Shown here one piece after another: positions 26,924 to 35,559 of a DNA stretch of 64,000 bases. The position numbers were made by a program, and so were the translations under genes. Position 1 is the stretch's first letter; every line of letters starts with the position of its first letter. Origin of the DNA: Kitasatospora aureofaciens (GTDB lineage: Bacteria; Actinomycetota; Actinomycetes; Streptomycetales; Streptomycetaceae); the NCBI RefSeq assembly GCF_019192735.1, contig NZ_JAHTKP010000013.1, forward strand, positions 1 to 64,000. Direction: 5' to 3'. The notes beneath the pieces were generated by a model. The model did no database searches and was not told the origin of the DNA. It saw only the letters and a program-made list of their open reading frames with translations.

Positions 26924-27268
26924 GTGAGCAGCAACGGCACGGAGAAGTCGCACGCCACGCTCCGCTACACCTCGCTGCGGGTCAGCATCTTCCTCGGCTG
27001 CCTGCTGGTGGCCCTGCTGCTCGGCCACTTCGGGATCATCCCGGTCAGCGGCCAGGCCGGCGTGATCTTCCTCTTCCTGCTGGCCGCGATCGCCTCCGCG
27101 CCGCTCAGCTATGTGCTGCTGAGCAGGCAGCGCGACGCGATGTCCGCGCAGATCACCACCAAGGTCACCGGGATGCGCAGCCGCACCGCCGACCGGATCG
27201 CCGCGCAGAACGCCGAGGAGGACGCCGCGGACGAGGCCGCCCGCGCGGCCGCCGTGGCGCGGAACTGA
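26924..27268 (+). CDS. DUF4229 membrane protein
   Basis: About 114 residues. Two hydrophobic helices (VSIFLGCLLVALLLGHFGII and GVIFLFLLAAIASAPLSYVLL) sit near the N terminus, followed by a charged tail rich in Arg, Asp, Glu and Ala. This is the DUF4229 pattern, common in actinobacteria. The function is unknown. GTG 26924 has AAGGA about 10 bases upstream. It is transcribed ahead of the LacI gene, with a 33-base gap. Confidence 0.75.
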   Translation: MSSNGTEKSHATLRYTSLRVSIFLGCLLVALLLGHFGIIPVSGQAGVIFLFLLAAIASAPLSYVLLSRQRDAMSAQITTKVTGMRSRTADRIAAQNAEEDAADEAARAAAVARN

Positions 27269-27301
27269 GCCGGACGCCGGACGCACCCCACCGCAGCCGT
27301 C

Positions 27302-28411
27302 GTGCCCGCTCCCGCCGACATCCCGCCGAATCCCGACCGGCCTGCTGAGCGCCCCGCTGACCGGCCGGTGCCCGCCGACAGCGCTGCAGACAACGCCGCC
27401 GGCACCTGGCCGGCCCCGGCGCGCCGGCCCACCGGCCGGGACGTGGCCCGGCTCGCCGGCGTCTCGCAGGCCACCGTCTCCCTGGTCTTCTCCGGCTCCG
27501 AGGCCGGCTCCCGGGTCTCCGACGCCACCCGGGCACGGGTCCGGGAGGCCGCCCGCAGCCTCGACTACCGCCCGCAGGCGGCCGGCCGCCAGCTGCGCCT
27601 GGGCCGCAGCGGGATGATCCTGCTGGCCGTGCCGAACATCCTCGGCCCGTTCTTCGGCCGGGTGCTCGAGGGCGTCCACGAGGAGGCCGGACGGCACGGC
27701 CTGGCGGTCGTCGTCAGCTCCGGCTGGGGGAGCGCCACCCTCGCCGAGGCCGCCACCACCAGCCGCTTCGACGGCCTGCTGATCTGCTCGCCGGACGACA
27801 GCCAGCTCGGTGAACTGCCCGCCGACACCCCCGCCGTCTTCCTCGACGCCGACCCGGGCACCGACCGGGCCCGGCCGACCATCGAGCTCGACGTGGCGGG
27901 CGGGATGCGGGCCGCGGTCGAGCACCTGGCCGGGCTCGGCCACCGCCGGATCGGGCGGCTGCGCTCCACCCACTCCGCGTACACCTTCCGGGTGCGGCAG
28001 GCGGCCTTCGAGCGGGCCGTCGCCGAACTCGGCCTGGATGTGGTCGAGTTGGGCGTGAGCCTGAACGAGGGCCAGCCGGCCGCGCGGAGCGTCGCGCGAC
28101 GGCTGCTGGAGCAGCCGGACGCGCCGCGCGCGGTGATCTGCGACGACGACGTGGTGGCCTCCGGGGTCTACCAGGCCGCCGCCGAGCTGGGGGTGCGAGT
28201 GCCGGACGAGCTGTCCGTCGTCGGCATGGACAACGTGCCGGTGGCGGCGCTGCTGGCCCCGCCGCTGACCACGGTCGACCTGCCCGGCGAGGAACTGGGC
28301 CGGGCGGGCGCCGCCGCCCTGGCGGGCCTGCTGCGCGGCGAGCGGGTGGCGCCTGTCTCCCCGCTGGCGACCTCGCTGGTGCTGCGCTCCTCGACCGCAC
28401 CGGCCGGCTGA
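27302..28411 (+). CDS. LacI-family transcriptional regulator
   Basis: A 369-residue repressor. The Pro-rich N terminus is followed by a LacI helix-turn-helix at about 44-65 (TGRDVARLAGVSQATVSLVFSG), the hinge and a ribose-type periplasmic-binding domain (ILLAVPNILGPFFGRVLEGV, AVICDDDVVASGVYQAA, VVGMDNV). It should repress a sugar-use operon. The start is GTG 27302; a later start near the HTH is possible because the first 40 residues are low-complexity Pro/Ala/Asp. It ends at a strong terminator. Confidence 0.88.
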   Translation: MPAPADIPPNPDRPAERPADRPVPADSAADNAAGTWPAPARRPTGRDVARLAGVSQATVSLVFSGSEAGSRVSDATRARVREAARSLDYRPQAAGRQLRLGRSGMILLAVPNILGPFFGRVLEGVHEEAGRHGLAVVVSSGWGSATLAEAATTSRFDGLLICSPDDSQLGELPADTPAVFLDADPGTDRARPTIELDVAGGMRAAVEHLAGLGHRRIGRLRSTHSAYTFRVRQAAFERAVAELGLDVVELGVSLNEGQPAARSVARRLLEQPDAPRAVICDDDVVASGVYQAAAELGVRVPDELSVVGMDNVPVAALLAPPLTTVDLPGEELGRAGAAALAGLLRGERVAPVSPLATSLVLRSSTAPAG

Positions 28412-28490
28412 CCCGTTTCGGCGTCTGACCCATTTCGGCGGCTGATTCGCGTCGGCCCCGCTTCGGCGCCGTAGAAGCGGGGACGCAAAA

Positions 28491-28529
28491 GACTGCGCCC
28501 GCCGGTCCAGACCTCCGGCGGGCGCAGTC
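28491..28529. terminator. strong bidirectional terminator
   Basis: GACTGCGCCCGCCGG pairs perfectly with CCGGCGGGCGCAGTC across a 9-base loop. It separates the LacI gene from the convergent MFS gene. Confidence 0.9.
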
Positions 28530-28571
28530 GTTCTCGGGGGCCGGTCGGACCGGTCGGACCGGTCCGGCCGG

Positions 28572-29783
28572 TCAGCCCACCAGCACCGGCTGGGCCGTGA
28601 CCGGTGCGAGCGGCGTTGCGCGGAACCAGCGGCGCGCGCCGAACAGCAGCACGCCGCCCAGCCCGATCCCGCCCGCCGCGCAGAGCGCCACCGACCGCAG
28701 CGAGCCCTCGGCGAGGTTGCCGGACACCGCGTAGCCGAGCGAGTTGCCGGTCGCGAACAGCGTCACCAGCCAGGCGAACGCCTCGGTCACCGTCCCGGTC
28801 GGCGCCAGCTCGGCGACCAGCACGAACGCCGCCGCCAGCAGCGGAGCCAGCACGATCCCCGACAGGAACGCCAGCGCGGCCATCGGATACGGCCCGGGCA
28901 GCACCACCAGCGGCAGGTAGGAACCGGCCATCACGAGCGCCATCACCCACGTCCGGGTGGCCGTGCTGCTGCGCCACTTCACCGCCCCGTACGCGAGCGC
29001 GCCCAGCAGCCCGCCGAGTGCGGCCAGCGCCAGCAGCGTGCCGGCGCCGCCCGGCAGGGCGCCCGTGTGGTGCTCGGCGTAGGCGATGAACAGCACGTTC
29101 TGCGCGCCGACCGCCCAGCCGGCCCCGGCCAGCCCGATCAGCAGAAGCACCAGGCCAGGGGAGCGGAGCGGGCCGAGCAGCCCGGCGGAGTGCTCGCGCG
29201 CCGGGGCCCGCCAGGCGCGGGCCGGTCCGGCGGTGGCCACGACCAGCGCGCCGGCCAGGCCCAGCCCGGCCGCCACCCAGAGCGCCGCGACCGGGCTGAA
29301 GAGGCCCGCGATCCCGGCGACGGCGAGCGGCCCGGCCACGTAGAGGATCTGCTGCGAGGCGGAGTCGAAGGCGTAGGCGGTGTCCAGCTCCTCCTCCTCG
29401 ACCACGGCCGGCCAGAGCGAGCGCAGGCAGGGTTCGAGCGGGGGCATGGCGAGCCCGGCGATCGCGGCGCCGACGGGCGCGGCGAGCGCCGAGCCGGGCG
29501 CGAGGGCGAGCAGTGCGTACCCGCCGCCCGCGACGACGGCGGAGGCGAGCAGCACGCGCGGCTGCCCGGTGCGGTCGACGATCCGCCCGAGCACCGGCCC
29601 GCCGACGGCCGCGGAGATCGCGTAGGCGGCGGTGGCCAGTCCGATCCGGCCGTACGGCGCGCCGGCCTCGCGCAGGGCGAGGGCGATCACCAGGGCGGTC
29701 ATGCCGGCCGGGAGGCGGCCGAGCAGGGTGCCGACGAGCAGGCGGCTGACGTGCGGGGCGCGGAGCAGGGCGAGATAGCCCAT
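28572..29783 (-). CDS. MFS transporter
   Basis: About 403 residues with 12 hydrophobic segments. The MFS loop signature appears as VLGRIVDRTGQPRVLL near residues 60-75. It resembles small-molecule efflux MFS proteins of actinomycetes. ATG 29783 is chosen over 29831 because the N terminus of the longer frame is low-complexity Pro. A 16-base AT-rich palindrome lies 48 bases upstream and is a plausible operator. The ligand is unknown. No regulator gene is adjacent. Confidence 0.83.
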   Translation of the reverse strand: MGYLALLRAPHVSRLLVGTLLGRLPAGMTALVIALALREAGAPYGRIGLATAAYAISAAVGGPVLGRIVDRTGQPRVLLASAVVAGGGYALLALAPGSALAAPVGAAIAGLAMPPLEPCLRSLWPAVVEEEELDTAYAFDSASQQILYVAGPLAVAGIAGLFSPVAALWVAAGLGLAGALVVATAGPARAWRAPAREHSAGLLGPLRSPGLVLLLIGLAGAGWAVGAQNVLFIAYAEHHTGALPGGAGTLLALAALGGLLGALAYGAVKWRSSTATRTWVMALVMAGSYLPLVVLPGPYPMAALAFLSGIVLAPLLAAAFVLVAELAPTGTVTEAFAWLVTLFATGNSLGYAVSGNLAEGSLRSVALCAAGGIGLGGVLLFGARRWFRATPLAPVTAQPVLVG

Positions 29784-29831
29784 CGGCGGGTCTCCGGTGG
29801 GGGCAGGGGGGACGTTGGGAGGTGTTCGCAA

Positions 29832-29847
29832 AGTTATACGTATAACT
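29832..29847. promoter_or_regulatory. AT-rich 16-bp palindrome, candidate operator
   Basis: AGTTATACGTATAACT is a perfect 16-base palindrome, strikingly AT-rich in a roughly 72% GC context. It lies 48 bases before the MFS start and may bind a MarR/TetR/PadR-like regulator encoded elsewhere. Confidence 0.65.
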
Positions 29848-29923
29848 ACCCGGCGGTCAATCCGGGCGGCCGGGTTCGCCTGATGGCCCGTCAGGCTCGT
29901 TCGTGTCCGGATCTCGCCTTGAC

Positions 29924-29952
29924 CTCAAACAACTACTTTGAACATCTCAAAC
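29924..29952. promoter_or_regulatory. CTCAAAC direct repeat and TTTGA/TCAAA inverted repeat
   Basis: CTCAAAC occurs at 29924-29930 and 29946-29952, 22 bases apart (two helical turns). TTTGA-ACATC-TCAAA (29937-29951) is an inverted repeat within it. The site lies upstream of the symporter gene and may bind an activator. This is inference from pattern only. Confidence 0.4.
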
Positions 29953-30207
29953 CTTTACTGCTAACGTGTCGGCCGTGACCACCTCAGACGCACTCCGGAC
30001 GCACGGCCTGGGCTCGCTGCCCGCGGCCGCCCGCGCGTGCCGTCTGCCGGGTGCTGTGGACAGCCCGCGCCGTTGTCGCGCCACGAGCTGTATCCCGGCG
30101 GCACGCCCCTGACCGGGGCCGAGCCCTCCCCGCCCGGCCCGCGCGCCGTGCCGCCGTCCCCGCCTCACCCCACCGTCAGCAACGCCCTCCCCCGGAGTCG
30201 CACCCCC

Positions 30208-31548
30208 ATGTCCACAGCCCCCGAGGCGACCTCGTCGCCGTCCGTGCTCGCCCGAATCCGAAGGACCCCGTTCTGGGTGCAGATCGTCGCCGGCCTCGTG
30301 CTCGGCGTCGGCCTCGGCTACCTGGCCCGCGCCGCCGACATCTCCTGGCTGGCCACCACCCTGGAGACCATCGGCAAGACCTTCGTCCAGCTGCTCAAGC
30401 TGGCCGTTCCGCCGCTGGTGTTCACCGCGATCGTGGTGAGCGTCGCCAACCTGCGCAACGTCACCAACGCGGCCCGCCTCGCCGTCCGCACCCTGCTCTG
30501 GTTCCTGATCACCTCGCTGATCGCGGTCGCCATCGGCCTCGGCCTCGGTCTGCTGACCGACCCGGGCAGGGGCACCAACCTCAGCACCGACGGCCTCAAG
30601 GCCCCCAAGGGCGGCGGCACCTGGGTCGACTTCCTCACCGGGATCTTCCCGACCAACATCGTCACCGCGTTCACCGAGGTGAACGTGCTGCAGATCGTCT
30701 TCATGGCGGTCGTCGTCGGCGCCGCGATCATCAAGCTCGGCAGCAAGGCCGAGCCGGTCCTCAAGCTCAGCGAGTCGGTCCTGGAGCTGACCCAGACCGC
30801 CCTGTGGTGGGTCATCCGGCTCTCCCCGCTCGGCACCCTCGGCCTGATCGGCAAGTCCGTCGCCAAGTACGGCTGGGACCTGCTCAAGCCCTTCGCCACC
30901 CTGACCCTGGACATCTACGCCGGCTGCGCCCTGGTGCTGTTCGTCGTCTACTCGCTGCTGCTGCGGTTCGCCGGCGGCCTCAACCCGCTGAACTTCTACA
31001 AGGGCGCCTGGCCCGCCATCCAGCTGGCCTTCGTCTCGCGCTCCTCGGTCGGCACCCTGCCGGTCACCCGCCGCGTCACCGAGCGTCTCGGCGTCCCGGG
31101 CGAGTACGCGTCCTTCGCCGTCCCGTTCGGCGCCACCACGAAGATGGACGGCTGCGCCGCGATCTACCCGTCGATCGCCGCGATCTTCGTCGCCCAGGTC
31201 TACAACATCGACCTCGGCATCAAGGACTACGTGCTGATCGCCTTCGTCTCGGTCATCGGCTCGGCCGCCACCGCGGGCCTCACCGGCGCGATCGTCATGC
31301 TGACCCTGACCCTCTCCACCCTGGGCCTGCCCCTGGAGGGCGTCGGCCTGCTGCTCGCCATCGACCCGATCCTCGACATGATGCGCACCGCGACCAACGT
31401 CGCCGGTCAAGTTGTAACGCCGATCATCGTCGCTGCTCGCGAGGGCATCATCGATCGTGAGGCCTACGACAACCCGCAGGGTGACCTGCTGGACGAGCCG
31501 GTCACCGTCCCGGCACAGGCCTCCGCGAAGGCTGCCTCCGCGGCCTGA
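30208..31548 (+). CDS. dicarboxylate/amino-acid:cation symporter (DAACS family)
   Basis: A 446-residue membrane protein. The family hallmarks are RSSVGTLPVT near residue 280 (serine-rich HP1-like loop), FGATTKMDGCAA (NMDGT-like), and AREGIIDREAYDNP near the C terminus. It resembles the GltP/DctA-like carriers that import glutamate or C4-dicarboxylates with Na+ or H+. ATG 30208 is preceded by GGAG. It ends at a strong terminator. A decayed copy of this gene's 3' end lies at 37103-37278, beyond the peptide/hydrolase block. Confidence 0.9.
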   Translation: MSTAPEATSSPSVLARIRRTPFWVQIVAGLVLGVGLGYLARAADISWLATTLETIGKTFVQLLKLAVPPLVFTAIVVSVANLRNVTNAARLAVRTLLWFLITSLIAVAIGLGLGLLTDPGRGTNLSTDGLKAPKGGGTWVDFLTGIFPTNIVTAFTEVNVLQIVFMAVVVGAAIIKLGSKAEPVLKLSESVLELTQTALWWVIRLSPLGTLGLIGKSVAKYGWDLLKPFATLTLDIYAGCALVLFVVYSLLLRFAGGLNPLNFYKGAWPAIQLAFVSRSSVGTLPVTRRVTERLGVPGEYASFAVPFGATTKMDGCAAIYPSIAAIFVAQVYNIDLGIKDYVLIAFVSVIGSAATAGLTGAIVMLTLTLSTLGLPLEGVGLLLAIDPILDMMRTATNVAGQVVTPIIVAAREGIIDREAYDNPQGDLLDEPVTVPAQASAKAASAA

Positions 31549-31561
31549 TGAACGCAGCGAA

Positions 31562-31595
31562 AGGGCCCTCTCCCCGGTGTGGGAGAGGGCCCTTC
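31562..31595. terminator. terminator between symporter and convergent regulator
   Basis: AAGGGCCCTCTCCC pairs with GGGAGAGGGCCCTT around a 6-base loop. It serves the symporter gene and probably the convergent LuxR gene. Confidence 0.88.
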
Positions 31596-31617
31596 TGCAT
31601 TCCGGCGGAGGTACGGT

Positions 31618-32607
31618 TCAGGACCCGAGCCAGCCCGCTTTGGCGGCCAGTGCTCCGGCTTGGAAGCGGCTGCGGGCGTTGAGGCGTTCCATGAGGTCGG
31701 TGGCGATGCGGCGGGCGGTGCGGGGGGATACGCCGAGGCGTTTGGCGATGGCGTCGTCGGTGTGGCCGTCGGCGAGCAGGGAGAGGGTGGTCTGTTCCTG
31801 GGCGGTGAGCCCGTGTTCGTCGAGCTGGGCGGCTGCGCCGAGCGGGTGGGCACCGGCCCAGATGGTCTCGAACAGGGCGCACAGTGCGGTGAGCGTGCCG
31901 TGGCCGGTGAGGACGACGGCGCCGGCGGCGGTGTCGTCGCTGTGGACGGGGATGATGGCGGTGGTGCGGTCGACCACGATCATCCGGGTCGGCAGCGCGG
32001 GCACGGTGCGGACCTGCCCGCCGTGTTCGGAGAGCCAGTTGACGTAGTCGACGGTGTGTGGGCTGTTGCGGACGCTGTCCAGGTAGACGGTGCGCATGCG
32101 GATGCCGCGTCCCAGCAGGTCGAGGTCCAGCGGTTTGGCGGACTCGATGTTCTCGGGCTTCTGCCCGCCGTCGGGCGCGAAGGTCATGACCTCCTCGCGC
32201 ACCTCCCGGGTGAGGGTGGTGAGCCGGTCCCGGATCCGGTCGAGGCCCACGAGTTGCTCGACGCCGGGGTGGTCGGCGGCCGGCCGTAGGTCGGCGTAGT
32301 CGGCTATGAGCTGGGCGGCGGCCGCCCGTGAGGCCTCGATGCGCAGCTGCTGTGCGATGAGCTCGGCCTGCTGGCGGGCCATCAGGATCTCCATCCCGAT
32401 CTCGGGGGAGACGGCCCGCAGTTCGGCCTCGCGCTCTGCGGACGGGCGCAGCAGGGCCAGCGCGCTGAGGGTGTCCAGGGCCTGCCTGACCTGTTGGTCG
32501 GTCAGTGCGAGCCGAGCCCCGAGGGCGGCGACGCCCTCCTGCGGATGGGCGAGCATCGCCCGGTATACCGCTTCCGAGGCGTTGTCCAGACCCAATGCCG
32601 TGAGCAA
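31618..32607 (-). CDS. TrmB/LuxR-type transcriptional regulator
   Basis: This 329-residue protein has an N-terminal TrmB-like winged helix (GLDNASEAVYRAMLAHP, residues 6-60), a central domain with a YVNWLSEHGGQVRTVP stretch, and a C-terminal LuxR helix-turn-helix (GLTAQEQTTLSLLADGHTDDAIAKRLGVSPRT, residues 265-295). It lacks a receiver domain, so its signal is probably a ligand or peptide. It starts at TTG 32607 and diverges from the small-protein/peptide cassette, with 158 bases between them. It is the obvious candidate regulator of the cassette. Confidence 0.82.
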   Translation of the reverse strand: MLTALGLDNASEAVYRAMLAHPQEGVAALGARLALTDQQVRQALDTLSALALLRPSAEREAELRAVSPEIGMEILMARQQAELIAQQLRIEASRAAAAQLIADYADLRPAADHPGVEQLVGLDRIRDRLTTLTREVREEVMTFAPDGGQKPENIESAKPLDLDLLGRGIRMRTVYLDSVRNSPHTVDYVNWLSEHGGQVRTVPALPTRMIVVDRTTAIIPVHSDDTAAGAVVLTGHGTLTALCALFETIWAGAHPLGAAAQLDEHGLTAQEQTTLSLLADGHTDDAIAKRLGVSPRTARRIATDLMERLNARSRFQAGALAAKAGWLGS

Positions 32608-32765
32608 TTCCCACCCCCCATGGTGAACCCGTGTTCGATCCGCGCGCGATCATTTCACAGGCCACTCGGAGCGAGCCAGACTGCCCCGGGACGGTTCCGG
32701 CCAGGGCCGGTTTTGTCCATGCCCATCCTCTACACACCGATTGCCTGCGTCGGCACGCTCGATCC

Positions 32766-33122
32766 ATGTACCTCGTTCATGCCGCGCTTCGCCCTCTTTC
32801 TCCCGGGCTGCAACTCCCGCTCGGCGCCCGTGATCTCCTGCTGGCCGCCGTGCGGCCTGATGACCGGATCGAGCACCTCGTCGTCCACTCTGACGCGACT
32901 CCCGGCCCGGCGCTGGGTGTCTATCTCCTCGCCGACTCCCTTGCCGAGGCCGAAGCCCGTACCGCCGCGTTCTGCGGCCGGGTACTGGCGGCGGTCCCTC
33001 AACTCGCGGGCTGGCGCACGGAGCGTGCCGCCGTACCTCTCGTCGCGCCGTTCTACGAGCGGCTGCTGTCCGCTTCCGGCGCCCCTGGCCGGAACGGTCC
33101 AGGGCCGCTTCCGTCCACCTGA
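32766..33122 (+). CDS. small hypothetical protein, 118 aa
   Basis: The probable start is ATG 32766 (MYLVHAALRP); the open frame extends to 32631 but with poor codon bias. The protein has GVYLLADSLAEAEARTAAF, a helical central part, and PLVAPFYERLLS near the end. No family was recognised. The last 13 codons fall inside the repeat shared with copy B at 35249, where only this tail survives. It is the first gene of the divergent cassette and is followed by peptide gene 1. Confidence 0.65.
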   Translation: MYLVHAALRPLSPGLQLPLGARDLLLAAVRPDDRIEHLVVHSDATPGPALGVYLLADSLAEAEARTAAFCGRVLAAVPQLAGWRTERAAVPLVAPFYERLLSASGAPGRNGPGPLPST

Positions 33123-33268
33123 GAACCCTTCCACCCCGCCTGACCAGCGGCGAAGCTAGTGATCGCCGGAAGGGAACACCGCCTGAACGGCAAGCCGGAG
33201 GAAGCGTCAACCGCGGGACGCGATCGCCGGACTTCCCATGCTCCGTCACATCCGAAGAGGACACCGCC

Positions 33269-33406
33269 ATGTTCCGCACCGTCATCGCCAAGGCCGCCGC
33301 GGTCGCCGCCCTCGCCCTCGCCGCCCTGGTCCCCGCCGTCGCCGCCCAGGCCGCCCCCGCCCAGTCGGCCACCCTCGCCCAGGCCGACAACATGATCTGG
33401 GGCTGA
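33269..33406 (+). CDS. secreted small peptide ending ADNMIWG, copy 1 (45 aa)
   Basis: A 45-residue peptide: basic start (MFRTVIAKAA), a long Ala/Val/Leu core and an AAQA-AP cleavage-like site near residue 29. A short mature region follows and ends ADNMIWG. A second copy at 35444 keeps the start and the PADNMIWG end while losing 18 residues between. Conservation of the last seven residues against a deletion in the middle argues that the C-terminal peptide is the functional part. It may be a signalling peptide, RiPP-like precursor or pheromone; this is inference. It lies between the small-protein gene and a secreted wall hydrolase. Confidence 0.7.
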   Translation: MFRTVIAKAAAVAALALAALVPAVAAQAAPAQSATLAQADNMIWG

Positions 33407-33436
33407 TCTCCCGCCCCGCCCACGGCATCCTGCCGA

Positions 33437-33461
33437 CCGGCTGCTCCTGCAGGGCAGCCGT
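33437..33461 (+). promoter_or_regulatory. conserved hairpin after peptide gene 1
   Basis: CCGGCTGCTCCTGCAGGGCAGCCGT is 25 bases identical to 35560-35584. GGCTGC pairs with GCAGCC. It lies 31 bases past the peptide stop and before the hydrolase gene. It may act as an attenuator or partial terminator that sets peptide output above hydrolase output. Confidence 0.6.
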
Positions 33462-33616
33462 ACGGCCCGCCGGGCCGGCGCCGTGAGGGTGCTGAACGCA
33501 GTACCCGCCATCGCTCTCTTCTTCGGTGGCACCCGCCGCCGCACTCGCGTCGCAGCGACGCGGAGTGCCATTCACCCAGCTTTGTAATGTCCATGACCAT
33601 ATAGGGGTTCACCGCC

Positions 33617-35164
33617 ATGTCCCGTCGTGCCGTCTCGCGCAGTCTCGCCGTCGCCCTCGCCGCTGTCTCCGCCTCCGCCGTGCTCTCCGTCCTCCCGGCC
33701 CACGCCGACACGGTGGTAGCTGGCTGGCGGACCCCCACCACCACCGGCTCGATCGGCAACGGTGCCGCCCCCGGCGGACCGGTGACCCGCGACCAGGCCG
33801 TGGCCCGAGCTCGGGACTGGGTGAACAAGGCCGTCCCGTACAGCAGCAACGGCCTCAACCCCCCGTACAGCTGGTGGGCCGACGACGAGACCGGCGGCCG
33901 CTACCGCCAGGACTGCTCCGGCCTCGTGTCGATGGCCTGGGAGCTCACCGACAGCCTGAACACCGGCTCGCTGCCTAACGTCTCCACCCGCATCAACATC
34001 GACGACCTCCAGCCCGGCGACGCCCTGAACAACATCAGCACCCACACCGTGCTGTTCACCGGCTGGGCGGACAGCTCCCACTACACCGCCAACATCATCG
34101 AGGAGTACAGCCGCTCCGGCCCGACCCGCGCCCGGACCATGGACCGCGCCGAGATGGCCAGCCGCAATTTCCGTGCCTTCCGCTACGACCAGATCGTCGA
34201 CAACGCGCCGGCTCCGGCGCCGGCCAGCAGCACCAAGGGCCAGTTCTTCCACGGCATCCGCAACGTCGACGGCACCTGGAGCGGCCTCGGCGCCCTCGGC
34301 GGCGTCGGCACCGCGACGCAGTTCAACGGCAGCGAGGAGGCCATCGCCGCCGCGCCGGACGGCTCCTCGCAGGTCGTCGGCATCGGCCAGGACGGCAACG
34401 TCTACCACACCGTCCGCTACAGCAACGGCAGTTGGCAGCCGTGGGGGGCCCTGACCGACGCCTCCGGCAACAAGATGGCCGCCAGCCAGGTCTCGATCTC
34501 GGTCGGCCCGGACAACAGCGCCCAGGTGCTCGCCGTCGGCGCCGACACCGTGCTGTACCACGCGATCCGCCACTCGGACGGCACCTGGACCCCCTTCCAG
34601 GCGCTCACCGTTGCCGACGGCTCCCCGATGAAGGCAGGCCGGGTGTCGATCGCGGTGGGCCCGGACGGCTCGGCCCAGGTCCTCGCGATCGGCGGCGATG
34701 GCGCCGTGTACCACACCGTCCGTGCCGCCGACGGCACCTGGAGCGGCTTCCAGCCGCTCACCACCAACGGGGGCGGCGCGATGCAGGCGCTCGACGTCTC
34801 CATCGCGGCCAACCGCGACGGCTCCGCCCAGATCCTGGTGGTCGGCGGAGACAGCAAGGTCTACCACGAGATCCGCCGCGCCGACGGCACCTGGACCGGT
34901 TTCACCGGGATCGACGGCGTCGGCACGCCCGACATGTCGGCCAGCCACGCCGCGATCACCATCACCCCCGACGGCTCCGCCCAGATCCTGGCCATCGGCA
35001 ACGACGGCAACGTGTACCACCGCGCCCGCTACGCGGACGGCACCTGGACCCCGTTCAGCGCGATCGCCGGCGCGTACGGCGCCAGCACCTTCAACGCCCT
35101 GCGCGTGGGAATCGCCGGCATGCCGGACGGCTCCGCCCAGATCCTGGTCACCGGCGGCCGCTGA
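33617..35164 (+). CDS. secreted NlpC/P60-like peptidase with six propeller repeats
   Basis: A 515-residue exported protein. The signal peptide is about residues 1-30 (LPAHA/DT). An NlpC/P60-like domain at about 55-195 has the catalytic Cys100 in RQDCSGLVSMAW and His143 in STHTVLFTGW. A short Pro/Ala linker leads to six repeats of about 50 residues, each opening with VYH-x-x-R-x-x-DGTW-x-x-F/W. These resemble tachylectin/beta-propeller lectin repeats and may bind cell-wall sugars. The likely role is cutting peptidoglycan stem peptides. The gene follows peptide gene 1 and ends at a strong terminator. Confidence 0.83.
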   Translation: MSRRAVSRSLAVALAAVSASAVLSVLPAHADTVVAGWRTPTTTGSIGNGAAPGGPVTRDQAVARARDWVNKAVPYSSNGLNPPYSWWADDETGGRYRQDCSGLVSMAWELTDSLNTGSLPNVSTRINIDDLQPGDALNNISTHTVLFTGWADSSHYTANIIEEYSRSGPTRARTMDRAEMASRNFRAFRYDQIVDNAPAPAPASSTKGQFFHGIRNVDGTWSGLGALGGVGTATQFNGSEEAIAAAPDGSSQVVGIGQDGNVYHTVRYSNGSWQPWGALTDASGNKMAASQVSISVGPDNSAQVLAVGADTVLYHAIRHSDGTWTPFQALTVADGSPMKAGRVSIAVGPDGSAQVLAIGGDGAVYHTVRAADGTWSGFQPLTTNGGGAMQALDVSIAANRDGSAQILVVGGDSKVYHEIRRADGTWTGFTGIDGVGTPDMSASHAAITITPDGSAQILAIGNDGNVYHRARYADGTWTPFSAIAGAYGASTFNALRVGIAGMPDGSAQILVTGGR

Positions 35165-35189
35165 CCCGCACCGACCGGCCCCGCACACC

Positions 35190-35220
35190 GAGAGCCCCCG
35201 CCCACTGGGCGGGGGCTCTC
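35190..35220 (+). terminator. terminator after the NlpC/P60-like gene
   Basis: GAGAGCCCCCGCCCA pairs with GGCGGGGGCTCTC around a short loop. It lies 25 bases past the stop. Copy B of the cassette begins after it with its own leader. Confidence 0.88.
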
Positions 35221-35443
35221 CCCCTCAAGGCCACCGCCGGCTGCCCTCTTCCGGCATCCCTGGCCGGAACGGTCCAGGGCCGCTTCCGTCCACCTGAGAA
35301 CCCTTCCACCCCGCCTGACCAGCGGCGAAGCTAATGATCACCGGCAGGAAACACCGCCTGGACGGAAAACCAGAGGAAGCGTCAACCGCGGGACGCGACC
35401 CCCGGACTCCCATCACTTCGTCGTATCCGAAGAGGACATCGAA

Positions 35444-35527
35444 ATGTTCCGCACCACCATCGCCCAGGCCACCGCGGTCGCCACCCTCGCCCTCGCCGCC
35501 CCGGCCGACAACATGATCTGGGGCTGA
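35444..35527 (+). CDS. secreted small peptide ending ADNMIWG, copy 2 (27 aa)
   Basis: A 27-residue peptide: MFRTTIAQAT, a short hydrophobic core, then APADNMIWG. Compared with copy 1 it has an in-frame 54-base deletion in the middle. The signal-like N terminus and the C-terminal ADNMIWG are kept. A shorter hydrophobic core would make a poor signal peptide, so export may be impaired or may use another route. It lies before the Rpf-like gene. Confidence 0.6.
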   Translation: MFRTTIAQATAVATLALAAPADNMIWG

Positions 35528-35559
35528 CCCGCCGCCCCACCCGGTCCGCGGCACCCAAC

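Larger units (their letters stand above)
33074..33461 (+). repeat. cassette repeat, copy A (leader, peptide gene, hairpin)
   Basis: This segment is repeated at 35249-35584. The core 33083-33158 is identical over 76 bases to 35258-35333, and the flanks are about 80-85% alike. It spans the tail of the small-protein gene, a leader, the peptide gene and a hairpin. The second copy lacks 54 bases inside the peptide gene. Confidence 0.92.

Noticed and set aside
33083..35333. The 76-base identical repeats as insertion-sequence ends
   Set aside because: They are direct, not inverted, no transposase frame lies between them, and each contains the start of the same peptide gene. Segmental duplication explains them better.
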